Notes: a model not told the origin generated them from the sequence alone. A stretch of 64,000 bases of DNA from Oerskovia turbata (GCF_000718325.1 NZ_JOFV01000016.1:1-64000), one strand, 5' to 3'. Positions 11,519 through 23,413 are shown, numbered from the stretch's first letter. A program made the numbers and translations.

Positions 11519-12427
11519 GTGCCCGACATGCCCTCCGCCGACGTCGACGTGACGGTCGAGCTCGTCCACGCCCTGCTCGCCGCCCAGCATCCCGACCTGG
11601 CCGACCGCCCCCTGGTCGTCGTCGCGAACGGCTGGGACAACGTCGTGCTGCGCCTGGGCGACGACCTGGCGGTCCGGGTCCCTCGGCGCGAGGCCGCGTC
11701 CGGCCTCGTGCGCCACGAGCAGGAGTGGCTGCCGGGCCTGGCAGCGCGCCTTCCCGTGCCGGTCCCCGCTCCCGTGCGGGTCGGGCTCCCCTCGGACGGG
11801 ACGGCCGGCCCGTCCTACCCCTGGTCGTGGAGCGTCGTCCCGTGGTTCGACGGCCTGAGCGCCCTCGCGGTCGACCGTGCGCTGCGCCGCGCGTTCGCGC
11901 CCGACCTCGCCGCCTTCCTCGCCGCCCTGCACGTCCCGGCCCCGCCCGAGGCGCCCGTCAACCCGTTCCGCGGCGTCCCTCTGGCCGCACGCGACGAGTC
12001 GGTCCGGGAGCGCCTCCAGCTGGGCCACGTGCCCGACGACGGCGCTCTCCTCGACCTGTGGTCCCGCCTCGTGGAGGTCCCCGCGTGGGACGGGCCGGCG
12101 CTGTGGCTGCACGGCGACCTGCACCCGGCGAACCTCGTGCTCGCGCCCGGCGACCGCCGGTTGGGGGCCGTGGTCGACTTCGGGGACATGACGAGCGGGG
12201 ACCCGGCCACCGACCTCGCGACCGCCTGGATCACGTTCGACGCAGCGGGACGCCGGATCTTCCGTGAGACCGTGACGGCCCGCTGCGGGACCGACGACGC
12301 GACCTGGGAGCGGGCCCGCGCCTGGGCCCTGGTCCTCGGCACGGCGTTCGCGGCCCACTCGGACGACAACCCGGCGTTCGCCCGACTGGGCGCCGAGACG
12401 CTCGCGCAGGTGCTGGGCGACGACTGA
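11519..12427 (+). CDS. aminoglycoside phosphotransferase-family kinase
   Basis: This 302-residue protein has the APH/choline-kinase fold. VANGWDNVVLRLGDDLAVRVPRR supplies the nucleotide loop and lysine-equivalent strand. WLHGDLHPANLV is the catalytic loop (Asp and Asn), and VVDFGDMTSGDPATDLA holds the metal-binding Asp. Members phosphorylate aminoglycosides, macrolides, homoserine, sugars and other small molecules. Nothing nearby indicates the substrate, so drug resistance should not be assumed. It follows the Nudix gene by 52 bp but has its own -10. Confidence 0.88.
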   Translation: MPDMPSADVDVTVELVHALLAAQHPDLADRPLVVVANGWDNVVLRLGDDLAVRVPRREAASGLVRHEQEWLPGLAARLPVPVPAPVRVGLPSDGTAGPSYPWSWSVVPWFDGLSALAVDRALRRAFAPDLAAFLAALHVPAPPEAPVNPFRGVPLAARDESVRERLQLGHVPDDGALLDLWSRLVEVPAWDGPALWLHGDLHPANLVLAPGDRRLGAVVDFGDMTSGDPATDLATAWITFDAAGRRIFRETVTARCGTDDATWERARAWALVLGTAFAAHSDDNPAFARLGAETLAQVLGDD

Positions 12428-12473
12428 GCCGCCCGACCTGGGCACATGGCCACTCACTTCGAGATACTGGCAC

Positions 12474-12920
12474 ATGGCCTCGGACAACAAGACCCGCCCG
12501 CACGACGGTGACGTGGACGCTTTCCTCGCGACCGTGACCCACACGGTCCGCCGTCGCGACGCGGACACGCTCCTCGCCCTCATGCAGCGAGTCACGGGGG
12601 AACCGCCCGTGATGTGGGGGCCGTCGATCATCGGGTTCGGCCAGTACCACTACGAGTACGCGAGCGGGCGCCAGGGCGACGCGGGAGCGGCGGGGTTCTC
12701 GCCGCGCAAGGCCGCGTCCACGGTGTACCTGCCGGACGGCACGCGAGCCCACGAGGACCTGCTCGCGCGCCTCGGCCCGCACACCACCGGTCTCGTGTGC
12801 GTGTACCTCAAGGACCTGTCGACGAACGACCTCGACGTCCTGGAGGAGATCGTGCGGCGCTCGTACACAGCCGTGACCGCAGGCACTTTCACGCAACGGG
12901 CGCGCGACTCCTCGTCCTGA
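12474..12920 (+). CDS. DUF1801 domain protein
   Basis: A 148-residue single-domain protein of the YdhG/DUF1801 type. Visible family segments are VDAFLATV near the N-terminus, the WGPSIIGFGQYHYEYASGR core and FSPRKAASTVYLP. Relatives include a Bacillus protein linked to iron delivery, but the molecular function of the family is not settled. ATG 12474 has GATACT five bases before it, a slightly short leaderless arrangement. The gene runs toward acn and ends at a strong hairpin. Confidence 0.85.
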   Translation: MASDNKTRPHDGDVDAFLATVTHTVRRRDADTLLALMQRVTGEPPVMWGPSIIGFGQYHYEYASGRQGDAGAAGFSPRKAASTVYLPDGTRAHEDLLARLGPHTTGLVCVYLKDLSTNDLDVLEEIVRRSYTAVTAGTFTQRARDSSS

Positions 12921-12926
12921 CCCGGA

Positions 12927-12972
12927 ACGACGACGGGGCGCCCCACCCGAAGGTGGGACGCCCCGTCGTCGT
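12927..12972. terminator. terminator after DUF1801 gene
   Basis: A stem of about 20 bp with one mismatch (arms ending CCCACC and starting GGTGGG, four-base loop) starts six bases past the stop codon. It lies between convergent genes. Confidence 0.8.
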
Positions 12973-13032
12973 ACGTCCTGGGCGGGGTGCGCGGCGCCGT
13001 CGGGCAGCTGGGAGATCCCGGCCCGACGACGC

Positions 13033-13054
13033 CGCTCACCCCACGCGGTGAGCG
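13033..13054. terminator. terminator after acn
   Basis: CGCTCACC (13033-13040) pairs with GGTGAGCG (13047-13054), immediately past the acn stop on the minus strand. Confidence 0.65.
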
Positions 13055-13058
13055 CGTC

Positions 13059-15827
<2,769 letters not shown>

Positions 15828-15880
15828 GGTTGCTCCTTCTACCTGGCGAGGGTGATGACGACCACCGCGGGCGGGGCACC

Positions 15881-15919
15881 GCGCGGGCTCTACGGCCCGC
15901 GCCGTGCGCCCGGCACGGC
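15881..15919 (-). promoter_or_regulatory. overlapping hairpins in acn leader
   Basis: GCGCGGGC (15881-15888) can pair with GCCCGCGC (15895-15902). GCCGTGC (15901-15907) can pair with GCACGGC (15913-15919). The two stems share two bases and so cannot both form completely. They lie in the 5' untranslated region of acn, 54-92 bases before its start. Confidence 0.4.
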
Positions 15920-16007
15920 AGGTCGTCGAATGACGATCAAGATGGTTCTGGGGGCTTTGCCCAGCCTACGCCGGGCCCGGCGACGCTCCGAAATGTCACC
16001 GACGCAC

Positions 16008-16034
16008 AGCATAGCGCATTTATCTTGACGTCAA
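16008..16034 (-). promoter_or_regulatory. acn promoter
   Basis: On the minus strand TTGACG (16029-16034) and TATGCT (16008-16013) are separated by 15 bp. Both match the housekeeping consensus well, although the spacer is short. Confidence 0.55.
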
Positions 16035-16038
16035 GATA
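16021..16038. promoter_or_regulatory. 18-bp perfect palindrome, operator over acn -35
   Basis: TATCTTGACGTCAAGATA is perfectly palindromic and contains the -35 hexamer of the acn promoter. It also covers the stop codon of the upstream ATPase gene. The form suits a dimeric repressor such as a MarR-family protein. Confidence 0.75.
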
Positions 16039-18532
16039 TCGGCCGCGGAGCGAACCGGCCCGGGCCCCCCGCGAGCCTCGGCGTGAGCACGCGGTACACG
16101 GCCTCGATCGCGGCCCAGCCCACGAGCACCGCGACGGCGATGACCAGCGCCTCGGACGCCGTCGGGACCTGGAGCGCGAAGAAGTCACGCACCCACGGGA
16201 TCGCGACCGCCAGCCCCGCGCAAGCCGCGAGCGCCACGATCAGCGCGACCTTCCACCCGTTGAGCGGGCGCGCCTGGACGCCCACGATCCACAACGACAC
16301 CCCGACGAGCACGAGCGTCGCGGCCGAGCGGGCGTCGTCGGTGCCCACGAGCGGGCGCAGGTACCCGTACACGGTCAGGATCACGGCCCCGACGACCACG
16401 CCGGCCGGGACGGCGAAGCCCAGCACGCGCCGCAGGAAGCCCGCGAGGTAGCGGCGGTCGTTGGGCGGCAGCGCGAGGAAGAACGCCGGGATGCCGATCG
16501 TGAGCGAACCCGCGAGCGTCATGTGCCGGGGCAGGAACGGGTACGGCCACACGAGCAGCACGACGGACACGGCGAGGATCGCGGCGTACGTCGTCTTGGC
16601 GAGGAACAGGCTCGCGACGCGCTCCATGTTCGCCATGACCCGCCGCCCATGCGCCAGGACCCCGGGCAGCGTCGCGAACCGGCCGTCGACGAGCACGACG
16701 CGTGCCACGGCCTTGGTCGCGGGCGCGCCGTTGCCCATCGCGATCCCGAGGTCAGCGTCCTTGAGCGCCAGGGCGTCGTTGACGCCGTCGCCCGTCATGC
16801 CGACCACGTGGCCGCGGGACTGGAGGGCATGCACGATCGCGCGCTTCTGCTCGGGCGTCACGCGGCCGTACACGTCGTGCGCGTCGACGACCTCGGCGAG
16901 GCGCTCCGGGTCGGCGGGCAGGGAGCGTGCGTCGAAACCCTCGACCCGGACCCCCTCGCCGTGCAGGGCGACCGAGGTCGCGATCGCCGCGACGGTGGCG
17001 GGGTTGTCGCCCGAGATGACCTTGGCCCGGGTTCCCTGCCGCCGGAAGTACTCGAGCGTCTGCGCGGCGTCCGGGCGGATGCGCTCCCCCAGGACGGCGA
17101 GCAGTGCGGGGGCGAGGTCGGTCGGGAGGGGCGCCTCCGCCGTCGGGAGGCCGCTCGGGGCGTGCGCGAGCAGCACCACGCGCGCGCCCGTGCCCGCGGC
17201 CTCGCCGACCTCGGCGAGCGCGGCCGTCGCCGGGCCGTCGGTGCGCCCGGCGAGCAGGATCTCGGGTGCCCCCAGCACGAACGCCCCCGCCTCCGTCAGC
17301 ACCGCGCTCCACTTGCGTGCCGAGGAGAACGGGACGGACCCCGTCACCGCTGCGGGCGATGTGTCCGCGAGCCCGTCGGCGAGCGCCCTGGACGTCGCGT
17401 TGCCGTCCGGGTCGGCCGCGAGCGCCGCGAGCGCCTCGCGCGCGCCCCGGGCCGGGGCGAGGGGTTTCAGCGCGGTCAGGGCGACGTGCCCGTCGGTGAG
17501 CGTCCCGGTCTTGTCGAGGCACAGGACGTCGACGCGCGCGAGGATCTCGACCGCGGGCAGCTCCTGCACGAGGACCTTCTGGCGCGCGAGCAGCGTGGCC
17601 GCGATCGCGAAGTTGAGCGAGGTCAGCAGGACCAGACCTTCGGGGATCATCCCGACGACGCCCGCGACCGCGGCGACCACACCGTCGCGCCAGGTCCCGT
17701 CCGCGATCGACGCGCGCACGCCGCCCGTGTAGTTGAGCTGGCTCCAGAACAGCAGCAACGAGATGGGCACGATCCCGAACGAGACGACCTTGAGGATCTT
17801 GTTCACGCCCTCGCGCAGCTCGGAGCGCACGACCGAGAACTTCTTGGCCTCGGACGTGATGCGCTGGGCGTACCCCTCCTCGCCCACGCGCACCACGCGG
17901 CACACGGCGGTTCCCGCGACGACCGTCGAGCCCGACAGCACCTCGTCGCCCACGATCTTGTGCACGGGACGCGACTCCCCGGTGAGCATCGACTCGTCGA
18001 CCTCGAGCCCCGTGACCTCGAGCACGCGTGCGTCGGCCGGGACCTGGTCGCCCGTCCCGACGAGCAGCACGTCGCCCTGCACCACGTCGTCCAGCGCGAC
18101 CTGCTGCTCGGCCCCGTCCCTCACGACCCGGGCGGAGGGCGCGGTGAGGATCGAGAGCCGGTCGAGCGTCCGCTTGGCCCGGTACTCGGTGACGATGCCG
18201 ATCGCCGCGTTGATCACCACCACGAACCCGAAGACCGCGTCGGGCCACCGGCCCGTGAGGAGCACGAGCGTCACGGCGACCGCGAGGATCAGGTTGAAGA
18301 GCGTGAAGACGTTGGAGCGCAGGATCGCGGTGAGCGAGCGCGACGTCGAGCGGGTCGTCCGGTTGGTCTGCCCGGCCCGGACGCGCTCGGCGACCTCCCG
18401 GGCGCTCAGCCCGGTGCCCACGTCGTGAGGTGCCGTCCCGTTCCCGGGTTCGGCCCCCCGGCCCGACGGCGGAGCGTCCGCCGGGCCCACCGGCCCGGTC
18501 GCGGACGTCTCGTCGTCGGCGAGGCTGCTCAC
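16031..18532 (-). CDS. P-type cation ATPase, CtpE-like
   Basis: The 833-residue protein is a HAD-superfamily P-type ATPase. It has the actuator motif TGES, the phosphorylation site DKTGTLT, and MTGDGVNDALALKDADLGIAMG for the hinge. There are about ten membrane segments and no N-terminal metal-binding domain. PEGLVLLTSLNFA and LVQELPAVEILARVD preceding DKTGT resemble mycobacterial CtpE, reported to import calcium, so calcium is the favoured ion. The GTG at 18532 has CACAAT six bases before it. The stop lies inside the acn operator palindrome, about 200 bp upstream of acn. Confidence 0.85.
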   Translation of the reverse strand: MSSLADDETSATGPVGPADAPPSGRGAEPGNGTAPHDVGTGLSAREVAERVRAGQTNRTTRSTSRSLTAILRSNVFTLFNLILAVAVTLVLLTGRWPDAVFGFVVVINAAIGIVTEYRAKRTLDRLSILTAPSARVVRDGAEQQVALDDVVQGDVLLVGTGDQVPADARVLEVTGLEVDESMLTGESRPVHKIVGDEVLSGSTVVAGTAVCRVVRVGEEGYAQRITSEAKKFSVVRSELREGVNKILKVVSFGIVPISLLLFWSQLNYTGGVRASIADGTWRDGVVAAVAGVVGMIPEGLVLLTSLNFAIAATLLARQKVLVQELPAVEILARVDVLCLDKTGTLTDGHVALTALKPLAPARGAREALAALAADPDGNATSRALADGLADTSPAAVTGSVPFSSARKWSAVLTEAGAFVLGAPEILLAGRTDGPATAALAEVGEAAGTGARVVLLAHAPSGLPTAEAPLPTDLAPALLAVLGERIRPDAAQTLEYFRRQGTRAKVISGDNPATVAAIATSVALHGEGVRVEGFDARSLPADPERLAEVVDAHDVYGRVTPEQKRAIVHALQSRGHVVGMTGDGVNDALALKDADLGIAMGNGAPATKAVARVVLVDGRFATLPGVLAHGRRVMANMERVASLFLAKTTYAAILAVSVVLLVWPYPFLPRHMTLAGSLTIGIPAFFLALPPNDRRYLAGFLRRVLGFAVPAGVVVGAVILTVYGYLRPLVGTDDARSAATLVLVGVSLWIVGVQARPLNGWKVALIVALAACAGLAVAIPWVRDFFALQVPTASEALVIAVAVLVGWAAIEAVYRVLTPRLAGGPGRFAPRPIS

Positions 18533-18622
18533 CCCTCGATTGTGCCCGCTGGCGGGCGCGCCGCCCTGTCGAGGCCCGATCGCGCGCCGCTCCCCTCGAC
18601 CCGGCCCCCCGACATGCGCGCG

Positions 18623-18651
18623 ACGCACGTGCCGTTGTACGCACGTGCCGT
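18623..18651. repeat. two 13-bp direct repeats with CACGTG cores
   Basis: ACGCACGTGCCGT occurs at 18623-18635 and again at 18639-18651, a 16-bp period. Each copy contains the 8-bp palindrome GCACGTGC. They lie about 90-120 bp upstream of the ATPase start and may be an operator. Confidence 0.55.
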
Positions 18652-18662
18652 GGCGCGCGTGC

Positions 18663-19796
18663 CTACTCCTCGTCGCGCGTCGTGATCGACGGTTCTCCGG
18701 TCCACGGCACGACGCGTTCCGGCGCGTCCTTGCGCGGTCGGTAGACGACCTGGGCGTGGAAGACGAAGCGCAGCAGGAACGCGACGACCAGGGTCAGGGC
18801 CTGCGCCAGGACGGGGGGCATTCCCGTCAGGACCACGAGCCAGTGCAGGAACGGCAGCCGGACCGCGGCCTCGATGCCGTTGAACGTGAAGGACTGCGCC
18901 GCGCGCTTCCACACGCTGCGCCCTTCCGCACGCAGGTCGTGGAACACGAAGTGCTCGAGGAGCAGGAAGTTCGTGACGATCGTGACCGCGGCCGAGACCA
19001 CCGCGGCAGGCATGTAGTGCACCCCGACCTGCTCGAGCCCCCACATGATCGCCAGGTTCAGCACCGCACCGAACGCCCCGACGAGCGCGAACGTCGACAT
19101 CCGACCGAACCGCAGCGCCGTGAGCTGCTGCAGGTACCGCAGACCGTTCGCGAACGTCGCCTTGGACTGCCCCGCGAACCGCTCCCCGAACACGAAGGGC
19201 TCCTCGACGACCGCGACCTTGTTGCGCGCCAGGATCTCCAGCAGGATCTTGAACCCCCTGGGGCGCAGGGCGACGAGGTCGATCGAGCCGGTCCGGACCG
19301 CGAAGAACCCCGTCATGGGGTCGGTCACGTTGCGCAGCCGCACCGGGAACATCGAGCGTGCGAGCAGCGAGGACGCCGTCGAGACCAGCCGGCGCCACCG
19401 CCCGTCGAGCCCGCCCGGGTCGCCGCCGCCCACGTACCGCGAGGCGACCACCACGTCCGCCCCGGTCGCCGCGGCGGTCTCCAGCAGGACGGGGACCATC
19501 TCGGGCGGGTGCTGCAGGTCGCCGTCCATCACGACGACCCACTCGCCCCGCGCAGCCCGAAGGCCTTCGACCACCGCCCCGCTCAGACCGCCGACGGGCT
19601 GGTCCCGGTGGAGCAACCGGACCGGCACCACCGAGGACGCCGCGACCCGACGGATCACGTCCGGCGTGTCGTCCCGCGAGTCGTCGACGAACAGCACCTC
19701 CGCGTCGAGCCCCCGCGTCGCGTCACCGATGCGGCGCACGAGCTCGCGGACGTTCGGCCCCTCGTTGAACGTCGGGACCACCACGGTGACCTGCAT
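18663..19796 (-). CDS. polyprenol-phosphate glycosyltransferase with GtrA domain
   Basis: The N-terminal 235 or so residues form a GT2 domain of the dolichyl-phosphate mannose synthase type: VVPTFNEGPNVREL, FVDDSRDDTPD, and DGDLQHPPEMVPVL with the metal-binding DxD-like Asp pair, then SRYVGGGDPGG. The last 140 or so residues form a GtrA domain with four membrane segments (FALVGAFGAVLNLAIMW onward). Such fusions make polyprenyl-phosphate sugars at the membrane for wall or lipoglycan decoration. ATG 19796 has AGAGGG upstream, and the product is 377 residues. The sugar is unknown, and no other wall genes adjoin it. Confidence 0.9.
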   Translation of the reverse strand: MQVTVVVPTFNEGPNVRELVRRIGDATRGLDAEVLFVDDSRDDTPDVIRRVAASSVVPVRLLHRDQPVGGLSGAVVEGLRAARGEWVVVMDGDLQHPPEMVPVLLETAAATGADVVVASRYVGGGDPGGLDGRWRRLVSTASSLLARSMFPVRLRNVTDPMTGFFAVRTGSIDLVALRPRGFKILLEILARNKVAVVEEPFVFGERFAGQSKATFANGLRYLQQLTALRFGRMSTFALVGAFGAVLNLAIMWGLEQVGVHYMPAAVVSAAVTIVTNFLLLEHFVFHDLRAEGRSVWKRAAQSFTFNGIEAAVRLPFLHWLVVLTGMPPVLAQALTLVVAFLLRFVFHAQVVYRPRKDAPERVVPWTGEPSITTRDEE

Positions 19797-19966
19797 GTGC
19801 CCTCTTCTGCTCGTCGGACCGGCGGCTACCGGCACGTCCACCCATCGTCCCCCGGGACCGGTGCGGACGACAGGCGAACGCGTCCGCACGGTGGCCGGGT
19901 GGGCCGGACCGAGAGCGCGGACACCGGCACGACGCTACCTGGCGGGCCCTCCCGGCAGCACACGGC

Positions 19967-21244
19967 TCACCGCGTGAGGACGGCGATCGCCTCGACGTGG
20001 TGGGTGTGCGGGAAGAGGTCGTACCCGGTGACGGACTCGACGCCGTACCCGTGCTTCGCGAGGTAGGCGATGTCGCGGGCCAGGGCTGCGGGGTCGCACG
20101 CGACGTAGACGACGCGGGGGGCCTGGAGCGCGGCGACAGCGTCGACGACCTTGCGGCCTGCGCCCGTGCGCGGCGGGTCGAGGACCACGACGTCGGCCGT
20201 CGGCGCGGCGTGGTCCTTGGCCGCGAGCACCTTTTCGACCGAGCCGTGGTGGAGCTCGACCTGCGGCTTCTCGAACGCGTTGCGGCGGGCGTCCTTGACG
20301 GCACGCTCGTCACCCTCGATCGCGACGACCCGCCCCGTCTCCCCGACGGCGTCGGCGAGCGGCAGCGTGAAGAGTCCCGCGCCCGAGTACAGGTCGACCA
20401 CGGTCGCCTCGTCGAGCTGTCCTGCGGCCCGCAGCACGGCCTCCGCGAGGAGCGCGGGCGCCTCACGGTGGACCTGCCAGAAGCCGTCGGCCGCTACCCG
20501 GTAGGAGTGCTCGGTCCCCGCGACCGTCACGGTCTCGGTGACCGCGCGCCGGGCGTGCGGCCGACGGTCGATGTGCCCCGAGTGCCAGACGATTCCGTCG
20601 ACGAGCAGGATCGGGTCGGCGCCACCTGCGGGGGCGACGAGCTCGAGACGGGTCCCGGGTCGCCAGCGGCGCGTGAAGACCTCTTCGGCCTCGGCGAGGG
20701 CCGCGACCTCGGGTGTCGCGAGCGGCATCGCGTCGAGCGCGACGACGTCGTGCGATCGGAACACGCGCATGCCCGCACGGCCCGCGTCGTCGGCGACCAG
20801 GTCGATGCGGGTGCGGTAGCCGAGGCCGCCACGCTCGTCGTCCCCGGGCGCACCTTCAACCTCTACCTGAAGGTCAAGGCCGGCGAGGCGCTTGAGCTGC
20901 TCCTGGAGCACAGCAGCCTTCCAGCGGCGCTGCGCGGGCAGGGACACGTGCGAGAGCTCGCCACCGCCCGCTCCGCCGGGCCCGGCAGCAGGCCAGGCCG
21001 CGGGAACCCGGTCGTCGGAGGCGTCGAGGATCTCGACCGCGTCGGCACGCCAGAACTTCGCGTCCTCCCCGTCGTCGGTGATCCGGGCCAGCACCCGCTC
21101 ACCCGGCAGCGCGTGCCGGACGAAGACGACGCGCCCGTCGAGTCGCGCGACGCAGTGGCCGCCGTGCGCGACAGGTCCGACCTCGAGCTCGACCAGAGGT
21201 TGAGACTCGGGGGCGGTGGACGTGGGGTTCAGGGTTTCAGACAC
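19967..21244 (-). CDS. TrmA/RlmC/RlmD-type RNA 5-methyluridine methyltransferase
   Basis: The 425-residue protein has an N-terminal TRAM domain (LEVGPVAHGGHCVARLDGRVVFV) and a SAM-binding Rossmann domain. Motif I is VVDLYSGAGLFTLPLA, motif IV is VVLDPPRTGAG, and the catalytic cysteine lies in VYVACDPAALARDIAYL. This fits m5U methylation of tRNA or 23S rRNA; sequence alone does not separate the two. The four iron-sulfur cysteines of RlmD are not evident. The M. tuberculosis counterpart by position is Rv2689c. GTG 21244 has GATACT six bases upstream. Confidence 0.9.
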   Translation of the reverse strand: MSETLNPTSTAPESQPLVELEVGPVAHGGHCVARLDGRVVFVRHALPGERVLARITDDGEDAKFWRADAVEILDASDDRVPAAWPAAGPGGAGGGELSHVSLPAQRRWKAAVLQEQLKRLAGLDLQVEVEGAPGDDERGGLGYRTRIDLVADDAGRAGMRVFRSHDVVALDAMPLATPEVAALAEAEEVFTRRWRPGTRLELVAPAGGADPILLVDGIVWHSGHIDRRPHARRAVTETVTVAGTEHSYRVAADGFWQVHREAPALLAEAVLRAAGQLDEATVVDLYSGAGLFTLPLADAVGETGRVVAIEGDERAVKDARRNAFEKPQVELHHGSVEKVLAAKDHAAPTADVVVLDPPRTGAGRKVVDAVAALQAPRVVYVACDPAALARDIAYLAKHGYGVESVTGYDLFPHTHHVEAIAVLTR

Positions 21245-21250
21245 TCCCCC

Positions 21251-21256
21251 AGTATC
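21251..21256 (-). promoter_or_regulatory. -10 element of the RNA methyltransferase gene
   Basis: GATACT six bases before the GTG start; leaderless type. Confidence 0.5.
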
Positions 21257-21320
21257 CCGGACGCGAGAGGTCCGCGGCTCCGGACCGTCGGCCGACCGGA
21301 CGTGGGACGGCACACGTTCT

Positions 21321-21343
21321 CGACGAACCGGCCGACGAACCGG
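21321..21343. repeat. 11-bp direct repeat
   Basis: CGACGAACCGG occurs at 21321-21331 and 21333-21343, in the 148-bp gap between kimA and the methyltransferase gene. Minor feature. Confidence 0.4.
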
Positions 21344-21392
21344 TGTCGGGCCCGAGCCGGGATGCCGCGTCGCGCTCCCGTGCAGGGCGCCG

Positions 21393-23405
21393 TCAGTAGC
21401 GGCGGTTGATCCGCTGCTGGGCCGCGAAGTTCTCCTTCTCGAGCCCTGTCTGCCCCTTGGTCGACGAGAGCTGCCACGGCACGGACGCCACGACCACTCC
21501 CGGGGTGAACAGAAGGCGGCCCTTGAGCCGCAGCGCACTCTGGTTGTGCAGCAGGTGCTCCCACCAGTGCCCCACCACGTACTCCGGGATGTAGACCACG
21601 ACCAGGTCGCGCGGGCTCTCCCGCCGGATCGAGCGCACGTAGGACAGGATCGGACGGGTGATCTCGCGGTAGGGAGAGTCGAGGACGCGCAGCGGGACCG
21701 GGAGGTCGAGCGCCTCCCACTCCTCGGTGAACGAGGCGACCTCCTCGGGGTCCACGCCCACCGTCACGGCCTCCAGGACCGAAGGCCGCGACGCGCGGGC
21801 ATAGGCGAGGGCACGCATGGTCGGCTTGTGCAGCTTGGAGACCAGGACGAGCGCATGGACACGGCTCGGCAGGGCACGCGCCGCGGCCGGGTCCTCACCC
21901 AGCGTCAGCTCCTCGCTCACCGAGTCGTAGTGCTTGCGGATCGCCCGCATGAGCACGAAGACGACACCCATCGCGAGGATCGCGATCCACGCACCGTGCG
22001 TGAACTTGGTCACCAGCACGATGACCAGGACCGTGCCCGTCATACCGAAACCGATCGCGTTCACGACTCGGGACCGCTTCATCTTGGTACGGAAACGCGG
22101 GTCCGGGGTCGTGCGCAGCTCGCGCGTCCAGTGCTTGATCATGCCGAGCTGCGAGAGCGTGAAGGACACGAAGACGCCGACGATGTAGAGCTGGATCAGT
22201 CGCGTGACCTGTGCGTCGAAGGCCCAGATCAGGGCGATCGCCGCGACCGCGAGCGTCACGATCCCGTTCGAGAACGCCAGCCGGTCGCCGCGCGTGTGCA
22301 GCTGACGCGGCAGGTAGCCGTCCTTGGCCAGGATCGAGCCCAGCACCGGGAACCCGTTGAACGCCGTGTTCGCGGCGAAGACGAGGATCAGGCCGGTCAC
22401 CGCCGCCACCAGGTAGAACGCGAGCGGGAAGCCCTGGAAGATCGTCTGGGCGAGCTGGCCGATGACCGGGTCCTGCACGAAGTCGTCGGGCACGGGTCGA
22501 CCGTCGATCGTGAGCTGCTCGGCCGGGTTCTCGGCGAAGTGCACGCCGGTCTTCTGCGCGAGGAAGAGGATCGCCATGATCATGAAGGCCGAGATGGTGC
22601 CGAGCAGCGCGAGCGTCGTGGCCGCGTTGCGCGACTTGGGCTTCTTGAACGCCGGCACGCCGTTGCTGATGGCCTCGACTCCCGTGAGGGCGGCACAGCC
22701 CGACGCGAAGGCTCGCGCGACGAGGAACGCCCCCGCAATCCCGGTCAGCCCCTGGTCGAAGTGGCTCTCCGCGACGAGCTGGTAGGACGCGCTCTCGGCC
22801 ATGGGCAGAGTCCCCGTCGCGTACCGGACGAAGCCGACCACGGCCGTCATCCCGATCGCGAACATGAACAGGTAGACCGGGATCGCGAAGAAGGACCCGG
22901 ACTCCTTGACACCCCTGAGGTTGACCATGGCGAGCAGGGCCACGAGCGTGATGGCGAACGCCGCCTCGTGGCCGCGCAGGAACGGCATCGCTGCCGCCGC
23001 GTACTGGGCTCCCGAGGAGATCGACACGGCGACCGTCAGGACGTAGTCGACCATGAGCGCGGAGGCCACCCCGACGCCGGCCGTGGGGCCGAGGTTGACG
23101 GTCGCGACCTCGTAGTCGCCACCGCCCGACGGGTAGGCGTGCACGTTCTGGCGGTACGACGCGACCACGGTCAGCAGGACCACGACGACCGCGAGCCCGA
23201 CCCACGGCGAGATCGTCGTGGCCGCGAGGCCCGCGATCGACAGCGTCAGGAGGATCTCGTCGGGTGCGTACGCCACCGACGAGAGCGCGTCCGAGGCGAA
23301 GACCGGCAGCGCGATGCGCTTCGGCAGCAGGGTGTGCCCCAAGTCGTCGCTGCGGACGGGGCGTCCGAGCAACAGGCGTTTGGCGGCATCAGCGATATCC
23401 GACAC
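21393..23405 (-). CDS. kimA: KimA-like APC/KUP-family potassium importer
   Basis: The 670-residue membrane protein has about twelve membrane segments and a cytoplasmic tail of about 200 residues. It aligns by eye with Bacillus KimA (YdaO) throughout: FASDALSSVAYAPDE, SYRQNVHAYPSGGGDYEV, LMVDYVLTVAVSISS, SGCAALTGVEAISNGVPAF and ILHNQSALRLKGRLL near the end. Asp39, Tyr46, Tyr121 and Thr124 match KimA Asp36, Tyr43, Tyr118 and Thr121, with a constant offset of three; as I recall, these line the K+ site. KimA drives proton-coupled K+ uptake. GTG 23405 has TAGCAT eight bases upstream. It is divergent from ceoB-ceoC. Confidence 0.88.
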   Translation of the reverse strand: MSDIADAAKRLLLGRPVRSDDLGHTLLPKRIALPVFASDALSSVAYAPDEILLTLSIAGLAATTISPWVGLAVVVVLLTVVASYRQNVHAYPSGGGDYEVATVNLGPTAGVGVASALMVDYVLTVAVSISSGAQYAAAAMPFLRGHEAAFAITLVALLAMVNLRGVKESGSFFAIPVYLFMFAIGMTAVVGFVRYATGTLPMAESASYQLVAESHFDQGLTGIAGAFLVARAFASGCAALTGVEAISNGVPAFKKPKSRNAATTLALLGTISAFMIMAILFLAQKTGVHFAENPAEQLTIDGRPVPDDFVQDPVIGQLAQTIFQGFPLAFYLVAAVTGLILVFAANTAFNGFPVLGSILAKDGYLPRQLHTRGDRLAFSNGIVTLAVAAIALIWAFDAQVTRLIQLYIVGVFVSFTLSQLGMIKHWTRELRTTPDPRFRTKMKRSRVVNAIGFGMTGTVLVIVLVTKFTHGAWIAILAMGVVFVLMRAIRKHYDSVSEELTLGEDPAAARALPSRVHALVLVSKLHKPTMRALAYARASRPSVLEAVTVGVDPEEVASFTEEWEALDLPVPLRVLDSPYREITRPILSYVRSIRRESPRDLVVVYIPEYVVGHWWEHLLHNQSALRLKGRLLFTPGVVVASVPWQLSSTKGQTGLEKENFAAQQRINRRY

Positions 23406-23413
23406 GTTGGCCC

